21,608 nt of DNA from a virus: the IMG/VR virus record IMGVR_UViG_3300049846_001912, positions 1 through 21,608 of that record; one strand, written 5' to 3'. Below are positions 6,808-14,600 of the stretch, piece by piece. Made by a program: the position numbers and the translations under genes. Below the pieces are notes generated by a model, which worked only from the letters and a program-made list of their open reading frames with translations, had not been told where the DNA came from and did not search any database. Numbering within the stretch: position 1 is the first letter of the stretch; each line of letters opens with the position of its first letter.

Positions 6808-6866
6808 GTCGTTAGCTCCGCGAGCGTCAGGTATAACGGTGACCCGATATTCTTCTCACAACCCAT
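6804..6866 (-). CDS. Possible 20-residue peptide (small ORF) coupled to the next gene
   Basis: In the 72-bp gap after the portal gene an ATG at 6866 opens a 20-codon frame (MGCEKNIGSPL...LTT). It ends at a TGA that overlaps the ATG of the following gene as ATGA. AGGAG lies 10 nt upstream of this ATG. The arrangement suggests a translated leader or microprotein coupled to the 293-residue protein. The same frame stays open upstream inside the portal gene, so chance is a real alternative; the longer version is rejected as a shadow. No homology is recognised. Confidence 0.35.
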   Translation of the reverse strand: MGCEKNIGSPLYLTLAELTT

Positions 6867-6879
6867 AAGTATTGTGCTC

Positions 6880-8730
6880 CTACTCTTTAACAATGTGTTT
6901 TTCAAGTATTTCGTCGTCAAGGAACGTACCCTTGTCGGCGTCTGACGACTCGGCGAGCACGGACGGCGTCCGTGACGGGGCGGTTCTGCCAAACTTTCGA
7001 TCAATTCCCTGCTTGATTTCCAACGACAATGGCGGCTTTCGACTTGGTTTACGAGTTTTTTCCATTGAATGGCGGGCAACCTGGTATCGCTCATCGTTAC
7101 CGAGAGGGTCACGACCTCGTGGGTGACTGTCTTGTCCATAGGTTGATCCCACTTTTGGTCGGCCCGGCCCCGCGGCTTCGCCCATTCCCGCAGGTGGGGC
7201 GCCACCGGCATCGTCCATTGGTGCCGATTCATCGACCGGTTCGAGATCCTGTGGATAGCCATACTTGGCCGGATCGGATTCACCGGCTTCAATGGTGTTC
7301 TGACGGAACGTACGCTTGACGTCATTGATGACCCCGGCACGTTGTTCGGCCATCTCATCCTTGCTGAAGTTGAAGACGTTTTCGTAGATCCAGTCCGACG
7401 AAATCAACTTCGTGGCTACGGCGTCCGATGCGGTCTGAATCTTTTCCTTCCACAAATTCAGCTTTTCCTGCTCGTAAATGGTCGATGGAATGGTCAAATT
7501 CAACTTGAAACTGACCAGTTCTTCATCGGTGAATCCCTGGGCATACAAATGGATAATGCCAATTTTATGCAATTCGGCAACGATGATGTCCTGTAGATGT
7601 TCGATGGTACGAGCGAATCGAACGTCTTCCGCGGCAAGAGTCAACTTACCGTTGGTTTCTTCGTCATATCCCAAGAATGGCTTCGGAATTTTCAACGCGG
7701 CCATCATACGATTACGAAGATATTCGATGTCTTCAATAGAATTGAATTCCAATCCACCAAGATTGGTGATTTCCGTACCAGAATCACCACCACGGACTGG
7801 AATATAGAAGTCTTCGAGGATGTTTTGCATATTGTATCGCAGATTGTAATCACCCGAGGACTGATCGATGAACGGCACTTTCTTCATCTTGTCCGCGATA
7901 CGTTGCATATAGGTTTCGATTTCGGCCGGTGGAATATTACCAATGTCTAACTTGATAACACGCTTTTCCGGGGCACGCATAATACGATGGATCAACATAG
8001 CATCTTCCATCAATGTCAGTTGCTTCCATGTACGACGTGCACCTTCGATGGCAGCACGACCATAGGGCAAGAAATTACTGTCCGACATAAGACGGAAATG
8101 GCAGATTTCATAGTTTTCGAACCGGACTTTCTTACCATTCATGCCCATGGTTTGGAAATACACATAGCGGGGGTTGTCCGGATCTTCCCCTTCCACTCGA
8201 ATCGTGTCATATACCGAGAGTGGCTGTGCGTTGATGATGCCGTACTTCTCGTTGATTTCCAAGAACAAGAATGCATCACCGTACTTGCACATATTGCGAA
8301 CCCACGGTCGCAGATTGAACTGAATGTTCAGAATGTCAAAGAACAGGTTGTGTAGAATTTCCTTGACCTTCTCATCTTCACACTCGACCGTCAATACCTC
8401 GCCATATTCGTTCTTCAGCGTGGATTCATCCGCGTAAATATCCAATGCGGCATTGATGATGGGGTCGTTATCCATAATGTCATACTCGCGAAACAACATG
8501 ATACGTTGTGTCTGATATGCCATGTTGAGTCCGTACTGGTTGGACAATGAGTTGCCCATTCCTGACGAACTGAAGATTCGGCTATATCGATCCTTGTACG
8601 CATTGGACATATACGACTGGATGAAATCCGTATCTGCCACTTTCAACTGCTTACCACCAGTATGTCGAACCACTACACCGGTAGAGAACAGTTTTCGGAG
8701 TCGTTGAAATAGATTACCGCGTTCGGCCAT
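6880..8730 (-). CDS. 20: Portal (head-tail vertex) protein, T4 gp20-like
   Basis: This 616-residue protein should form the dodecameric ring that starts head assembly and serves as the DNA channel. T4 gp20 features: REYDIMDNDPIINAALDIYADE (79-102), NMCKYGDAFLFLE in the wing, the strongly conserved MEDAMLIHRIMRAPEKRVIK and LDIGNIP stretch (241-267), LEDFYIPVRGG-DSGTEITNL (305-324) and the stem/crown helices after IEYLRNRMMAALKIPKPFLGY (336-355). The C-terminal 120 residues are a Pro/Gly-rich, then basic, low-complexity tail that I do not recognise from T4. The stop is TAG at 6880. The SD before the ATG is weak (TGGA). Unlike in T4, the gene follows terminase directly, with no sheath or tube genes between. 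Confidence 0.95.
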   Translation of the reverse strand: MAERGNLFQRLRKLFSTGVVVRHTGGKQLKVADTDFIQSYMSNAYKDRYSRIFSSSGMGNSLSNQYGLNMAYQTQRIMLFREYDIMDNDPIINAALDIYADESTLKNEYGEVLTVECEDEKVKEILHNLFFDILNIQFNLRPWVRNMCKYGDAFLFLEINEKYGIINAQPLSVYDTIRVEGEDPDNPRYVYFQTMGMNGKKVRFENYEICHFRLMSDSNFLPYGRAAIEGARRTWKQLTLMEDAMLIHRIMRAPEKRVIKLDIGNIPPAEIETYMQRIADKMKKVPFIDQSSGDYNLRYNMQNILEDFYIPVRGGDSGTEITNLGGLEFNSIEDIEYLRNRMMAALKIPKPFLGYDEETNGKLTLAAEDVRFARTIEHLQDIIVAELHKIGIIHLYAQGFTDEELVSFKLNLTIPSTIYEQEKLNLWKEKIQTASDAVATKLISSDWIYENVFNFSKDEMAEQRAGVINDVKRTFRQNTIEAGESDPAKYGYPQDLEPVDESAPMDDAGGAPPAGMGEAAGPGRPKVGSTYGQDSHPRGRDPLGNDERYQVARHSMEKTRKPSRKPPLSLEIKQGIDRKFGRTAPSRTPSVLAESSDADKGTFLDDEILEKHIVKE

Positions 8731-8799
8731 AGAAAATCCAGTGATTAAAGTGTGTACTGTATACTATAAGTAGCCAGTTCGTATATCGAGTTCGTGAAA
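8731..8799 (-). promoter_or_regulatory. 69-bp gap between terminase and portal with a 7-bp direct repeat
   Basis: On the minus strand the gap carries two copies of ACGAACT 13 bp apart, start to start, followed by an AT-rich CTTATAGTATAC segment and then the portal ATG. No canonical sigma-70 promoter, no exact TATAAATA and no hairpin with a U-tract was found. It is the only sizeable gap between terminase and portal, so a middle/late promoter or operator is plausible but unproven. Confidence 0.25.
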
Positions 8800-10419
8800 T
8801 TACAACAACCACCGAAAATCTTCATCGGTTCCGTCGGCCAGTGGCATCTTGTATGGATCACTCATTCCGTTACCTGGCGTATAAACGGCGTCATAGGTAT
8901 GTACCTTATTGATCTTGTCCAATGAGAGCCGTGTGTATTCAAGACCCCGTTGGTGGACCTGTAGTGCAGTATCTCGAACCCATAGGCCGATACAAAAGGA
9001 CATCACCAAATCGTCATTGTAGTTTTCAGCGGCTTGAGGCTTTCCATTTTCCCAAATAAACGTCTGCAATTCGTCCAATAATCGACCCGAACGAATAATG
9101 ACTTGGGTATCTCGCATGTACTGGTCCAACTTGGAAATGATTAATGGACGCGTTCGAATGGATGTGGTGAATCCGGCGATGGACTTCTTTTCCAACCGAT
9201 TCAATTTATTGGAACGAATTTCATTCGGATCCAAATATTTCAAATCTTCGGTCATGTAGAACAGATTCTTGTACCCACGTTCGATGACCGTTTGGATAGT
9301 GGCCCATCCGACATTTGCGTTTTCAATGATCAGTAGTGCGTCATTGTATTCCGTTGCAATCGCAATCAACAAATGGCCAAAGTCCGTGGTGGACAGCCGA
9401 CCTTTGTATTCCGCTACTTGTGTACAGGTCTCCACGTCGATGACGTGGAACGCAGAATAGTCGCCGGAGTCGGAATTTTCACCGCGGCCGACGTCGGCAC
9501 ACACGATATAGCTTCGTGTATAATTAGGCAGTTCCCATACGAATACATCGCCGCCGGGCCCTTTCTTCAAAATCGGGTCTGCTCGATATGTCTTGTTGTA
9601 AAATTCAATAAGATCGCCATCAATGACCGTATTACCAGAACCAAGGAAATCTGCGTCGTATTCTTGACGAGCTTTTCGTGGGTCCATGATGGTATCTTGC
9701 AGGGCACGCCATTCTGGGGACCGGTTCGGATCGTTTCGCCAATCCAATTTCAACGGGAACATGACTTCGCCGCCGGGATCACGGCCGACGAATTCTTCCG
9801 CTTCCACATATTTCTTGTGGAAAAAGCCACCGATACCGTTCGGCGTAGAAATGATGATGGCCCGACCACCCGTAGACAACGTAGCCTGAGCAGATGTCCA
9901 AATTTCATTGGCATTTTTGATGTGCGCCGCTTCGTCGATGATTAGCAACGAAGCTGCTTCAGAACGGGCCGAATCTTCCGAAGCTGACAGAGCTTTAACC
10001 TGTGATCCATTCTTCAGTCGCATGCTCAATTTGTTGTTTTCCGTCACCGGTACCTGCAACCAGACCGGTAGATTGTCAAACGCGAATCGAATCTTCGTTA
10101 CAATGTTCTTAGCGGTTTCTTGTTTCGTGGCAATGATAACGATGTTCTTGTCTCGATGGAACAACATCAACCACAACGTATGCATGGATACCAGTGTAGA
10201 GAATCCAATCTGACGGCCCTTCAGTACAATGGTGTACTTCTTTTGCTTGAACGTTTCGAGTGCGTCTTTTTGATATGGATAGAGATTGAATAGAAATCGA
10301 CCTTTCTGTGCGTGTTGAATCATTGCATATTTCTGCATGAAGTACGCTTCATCTGTCGCACACTTGACGTACTCGGTACGAATCATATCCTTGAGGTTGA
10401 TTTTCTGTGTGTCGGACAT
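8800..10419 (-). CDS. 17: Terminase large subunit (packaging ATPase and nuclease), T4 gp17-like
   Basis: This 539-residue motor pumps DNA into the prohead and cuts concatemers. ATPase motifs: variant Walker A KGRQIGFST (67-75), Walker B LLIIDEAAH (158-166, D162/E163) and coupling motif STPNG (191-195). The RNase H-like nuclease domain shows CADVGRGENSDSGDYSAF with D309, IIENANVGW with E366, and NYNDDLVMSF with D469/D470. The usual P-loop lysine before the S/T is replaced by Phe73; Lys67 upstream of RQ may substitute, as in other large terminases with displaced basic residues. Length is somewhat below T4 gp17 (610 aa). The gene starts 3 bp after the preceding gene. No small terminase gene is in the window. 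Confidence 0.95.
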   Translation of the reverse strand: MSDTQKINLKDMIRTEYVKCATDEAYFMQKYAMIQHAQKGRFLFNLYPYQKDALETFKQKKYTIVLKGRQIGFSTLVSMHTLWLMLFHRDKNIVIIATKQETAKNIVTKIRFAFDNLPVWLQVPVTENNKLSMRLKNGSQVKALSASEDSARSEAASLLIIDEAAHIKNANEIWTSAQATLSTGGRAIIISTPNGIGGFFHKKYVEAEEFVGRDPGGEVMFPLKLDWRNDPNRSPEWRALQDTIMDPRKARQEYDADFLGSGNTVIDGDLIEFYNKTYRADPILKKGPGGDVFVWELPNYTRSYIVCADVGRGENSDSGDYSAFHVIDVETCTQVAEYKGRLSTTDFGHLLIAIATEYNDALLIIENANVGWATIQTVIERGYKNLFYMTEDLKYLDPNEIRSNKLNRLEKKSIAGFTTSIRTRPLIISKLDQYMRDTQVIIRSGRLLDELQTFIWENGKPQAAENYNDDLVMSFCIGLWVRDTALQVHQRGLEYTRLSLDKINKVHTYDAVYTPGNGMSDPYKMPLADGTDEDFRWLL

Positions 10420-10422
10420 AGA

Positions 10423-11067
10423 TTATTTCCGGTTATTGAACCACACGACCGCGCCGGCGGTTCCTAAGATACCAATTCCAAATGCAGTTTCTGCACTGAT
10501 ATGGGGAAAGATCTTCAGAAATGGCTTCGGTTTCGGTGGCTTTGGCCAATTGATGATGACCTTTCGCAGACTATCACGATCAGTAGTCATATAGGACAAG
10601 CTTAGTCGAATATCTCGTAATTCCTTGACGCGTGTGGTATCACGAGAGACTAATGAATCACGAAGTACGGACAACGTATCGATTTCGGTCTTCAATCCAT
10701 TGATCAACAGTTGTGCATCAGCACATTCCGGTGGTAATGGTCCAATTGCCACTTCCAGACTATCGTTTTGTGTTCGAAGATTGGATACGGACGCTTGCAA
10801 TCGATTGATGGTAACCGTTTGTCGTTGTGCAATTCGTGCCATCGAATCCGCACGGGCCGTTGATCGTGCTTCGAGTCGTTTCAAACTATCCGACCGTTGT
10901 AGTGCTGGTTTGACCACGGTGTCCTGATACGCGGTGAACGTCTTGTTGTACTCGGCAATCAAATCCCGTTGCTTTAGTGCAATACCAAAACACGATACCG
11001 CCATAATCAACACGATACCGGCTACGCCGAGGAGTAAGGTTTTTAGTGGTAACGTAATTTGTTTCAT
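10423..11067 (-). CDS. Membrane-anchored coiled-coil protein, possible i-spanin-like, function unknown
   Basis: The 214-residue product has an N-terminal membrane helix (LLLGVAGIVLIMAVSCFGIAL, about 11-31, given in part), a long predicted coiled coil (about 35-150, rich in Arg/Gln/Leu/Asp with few Gly), a short Pro/Lys stretch (WPKPPKPKPFLKIF) and a second hydrophobic segment at the extreme C-terminus (AFGIGILGTAGAVVWFNN). N-TM plus periplasmic coiled coil is the layout of inner-membrane spanin subunits, but a second C-terminal helix is unusual and no o-spanin lipobox ORF was found nested in it. A structural or DNA-injection role is also possible. Its ATG forms an ATGA overlap with the zinc-ribbon gene, so the two are probably translationally coupled. 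Confidence 0.7.
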   Translation of the reverse strand: MKQITLPLKTLLLGVAGIVLIMAVSCFGIALKQRDLIAEYNKTFTAYQDTVVKPALQRSDSLKRLEARSTARADSMARIAQRQTVTINRLQASVSNLRTQNDSLEVAIGPLPPECADAQLLINGLKTEIDTLSVLRDSLVSRDTTRVKELRDIRLSLSYMTTDRDSLRKVIINWPKPPKPKPFLKIFPHISAETAFGIGILGTAGAVVWFNNRK

Positions 11068-11666
11068 GTGGCCGCCTGTTCATCAAGTTCTTCTTTGGTG
11101 ATTTGTTCCAATCGAGCTTTGCACATTTCGATATCTGCTCGAACTTCGTCAAATGTACCTTCGAATAGAGATTTGGATGCGATTTCTTCCCACCGACCAT
11201 CACCATAATGCTGTTGTGGTGTACGGAAGGTTCGAATGTAATCTTCATGTTCCTGAATCTTTTCATTGAGAAACGCCTTTTCATTCTCTCGCATGATGTG
11301 ACGTTCGTATGCATCAAATGTACCATCAAGTTTCATTTGGGTGTGCCATTTCAACGTGCACTCCATACAAAACCCATGCAATCGATAAAACTTGTCATCC
11401 AATCGATGATTCATGGACTTGGTACATTTCGGACACCAATACGGAGTTCGTAATCCTTCGAATTTACTGATCGATTGGACAATGCCGTTGCGTCGAGTCC
11501 ATTTCTTTCCATTATGATCCTCCCACACTTCATTTTCCTTTCGATCGGCGTGGATGGACTTCGTATCGGTAACAGCAACGGTTATTTTGTCGAACTTCTT
11601 ATCAGTTCGTTGGATCAAATCCTTTCGAATACGATCTAACTGTTGCATCTTCTTCAGATCACTCAT
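11064..11666 (-). CDS. Zinc-ribbon protein, function unknown
   Basis: This 200-residue protein has one clear Cys4 zinc ribbon: CPKC (C78, C81), then an 18-residue loop and CMEC (C100, C103). Just before it lies a conserved-looking segment WEDHNGKKWTRRNGIVQS. N- and C-terminal parts are charged helices. Such ribbons usually bind nucleic acid or a protein partner. The ATGA overlap with the upstream nucleotidyltransferase gene and GAGG 6 nt before the ATG indicate coupled translation, so a partnership with that enzyme is an attractive inference. No enzyme motif was seen. I do not recognise the family with certainty. Confidence 0.75.
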   Translation of the reverse strand: MSDLKKMQQLDRIRKDLIQRTDKKFDKITVAVTDTKSIHADRKENEVWEDHNGKKWTRRNGIVQSISKFEGLRTPYWCPKCTKSMNHRLDDKFYRLHGFCMECTLKWHTQMKLDGTFDAYERHIMRENEKAFLNEKIQEHEDYIRTFRTPQQHYGDGRWEEIASKSLFEGTFDEVRADIEMCKARLEQITKEELDEQAAT

Positions 11667-14600
11667 TTAGAACCTCGTTTGTCTATGAATCGTCGTGCTA
11701 CTTTGTGTGCTGGGTGGGCCGGTGGATATTTCAATGCCGTTTTGACCAGAATTTCATTATCCGTTTCTGGATTTTTGATTGTTGCATTATCGATTGGGTC
11801 TTGTTGAACCGGTGGGGCATCCGACTGGAACGTAGGAACGGCCGTATCGGTCGTGGGTTCATCGATAACGGATATATCCAATTCACTTGGGGGAATTTGT
11901 TTGGTCTTTTGGATGCTATCTTTGATCGCCGCGACGATTTCCGATCGTTGATTCTTGAATCGGAATGACGGCGAGAGAAGCTTTTCGTACATTTTTTCGA
12001 AAGTATCAACTTGATCCCACGTTACACCCTTACCGAACAACATTTGTGTCATTTCATCAGGATCGGACGTCACCAATTTCTTGGATAACGGTACTCGCTT
12101 ACCCTTTTCGTCCATTTTGTACGTGACCAGTTCCAGTCCATTCTTATTGTCGATTTGGAACTTCTGTCGTACCCCCTCTTGATCGGTCGGGAATGAGACA
12201 CGACTGAACGTGGCAATAGGAATCATGTTTCTGGCCACCGCCTTGTGCATACTACCGGCGCCAGCACCAGATTGGAACTTCTCCATCCACGGACGATTAC
12301 CTACAAATACATCCAATTGAACATATCCTGGTACATTCTGCGGTTGGCCGTTTGCATCTATTGCATTCATCGGACGGCCCGTGTCATCGGTCAACGGCAC
12401 CAGAATGCTGAATTGATTCAGTCCTGATTGTACTCGATGTTCGATGTTTTTGCCCGTCAATTGATGTTGAACCGACTGATAGAATTCGGGTGTGCCGTAT
12501 TGCGAACCCAACAATGTTGACAGATCGGATTTATCGATGGCAACGTCAATGTCACCCAAATACGGCTTCGTTTTGTTACCGACGATGCTATGTGGAACGG
12601 TAAGACCGGCGGCCGCCAACCCACGTTGAACGACCGATCCGAGGTGCTGTTGCGGCACCACGGAATTGACCTTATCGAATTGATTGCCACCTTCCATCAG
12701 TGTCTCGCCCAACGCAGATTTTGCAGCTTTGTGTGCGGGGTGATTGGCCGGATATTTCAACGCCGTTTTGACCAGAATCTTGTTCTTGGTTTCCGGATTG
12801 ATGATTCGCTGATTCAACTGACGTTGTAGCTTTGGAGACATCACGTCTGCGTCGACATCGGTCTTTTTCGTTGTATCGTCTACCGATTTTGGTGCCGAAA
12901 GACCTGACGATGGTTCCTTTCGTGGTTCCTTCACACCCGTGGCCAAATCGTTCGCACTGGGTGCAGGTTTGCCCGCCGGTTGCAGTTTGTACGTATAAAT
13001 ACCAACGATTTGATTCACCGGGGCAAACGCACCAGTGAATTTCATCAACTTTCCGTTGAATGTGAATACCAATCCTTCGGCCGGTGCAATCTTATCAATG
13101 CCAACCGTGGACAACGTTCGAAGTTCTTTCTTCATCTTATTGACGTATTCAGGATTGTTGCTCTTCTGAATTGCATCGATGGCATTCTTGAGCTTAGCTT
13201 TCAATTTTTGATCGGTGCCATCGTTGCCCGCGACGAAGTTGGTAACTCGATTCATAGCGTCCGCGCCCACATTAAGTACAACGGATTTGATAGGCGAGAT
13301 AATATCGGATTGAATATCCTTGTAATTTGCGTCGATTGTACGAAATGCAGCATTTTTCTCTGGATCTTTAATACTTCGAATGTTGAACGATTTGTCACCA
13401 AATGCCCATCGGCGAACTAGTCCATCCGTTTCTTCCGGGGTCCACGAATGGCCGGTAGATTGTAATTCTTGTAGCCATGCACGAGATAAGAAATCACCAA
13501 CCGTATCGGTGTCGGATAGACCCGATGATGATGCAATTTGTGACAATTGATCAATGTAGTGTTGTGCACGATGTTGGTCTTCTGGTGTGGTTTTGAACTG
13601 TACTGGATTCTTGCCCACGATTTTGTACTTGGATCCCGATTCACCACCGGCCGCGATGATATTCTGCGCCAGCAAATCCGCAGCATCCTTATCAATATCA
13701 ATTGGATTGCCGGTCGCCGGGTCGAATTCACGAACACTCAACAACATAATCTGATTGGTGTTGTATGGAATCGTATTGGGTAGGTCTTTGTTCAAAATTT
13801 CACCCATGACAAAGTTACGACCGTTTCCAAATATACGATTCAACTCGGCAGGATCCATTTTTTGAACGGCCGATTCTACATCTTTAGCTGCTGCACGGAA
13901 TGATGATGCAACCGTATCCCCGTGACCGGCAAAGAAATCACCAAACTCATCTGCCGTCATAGCCGATTGGCCACCATTCTTAGTATGTTGTGTGTTGCGT
14001 GCGAACTTTACCTGACCGTCTTTGATGGTGAACATGATGTTCTGTCCATCTGTTTTTTCCGTCGCGGACTTACCCAAGTCCCCCACCAATGCTTGATTGG
14101 TGAGGTTCTTAAGATCCCCAAAGGTCATATTCGGATCCTCGTATGGATGTTCGATATGACTCTTTGGTGCCGCTTCGAGAATCAGACTGTGCTCAATCCG
14201 ATTCGAAATAATCGCCCACGTTTTTCCCAGCAAAGTCTCCGACAAGTACGTACCCAAATTCACAATCATTTCATCTTTGGTTTGGGATTTTTCTCGTTCC
14301 TTGTATCGAATATTGACTTCAGGATCCTTCACTCGATTCGGTCGATCCACACCCGCGGCCTTCATTTCTCGTTCCGCCGCTTTATATACAGGCTTCCATC
14401 GAGGGTATTTCAACGCGGACTTGACCTGGATTTCACGACCGGTGTCTGGATTTACAATCATTCGATCCATTGGTGGTGTGTCGTCGGTTTTTTCATCATC
14501 TTGTGTTGCGGGTTTTTCCGCCGGGGCCTGTGTCGGTTCGGCTTTGGTTCGAACGCCAGAACCTTTATCCGTTGCTTTGGTTTTAGCAGGACTCGATGAT

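Noticed and set aside
6804-7358. 184-residue minus-strand ORF overlapping the end of the portal gene
   Set aside because: Out of frame with the well-conserved portal and low-complexity in composition; only its last 20 codons, with their own SD and ATG, are retained as a tentative small ORF.
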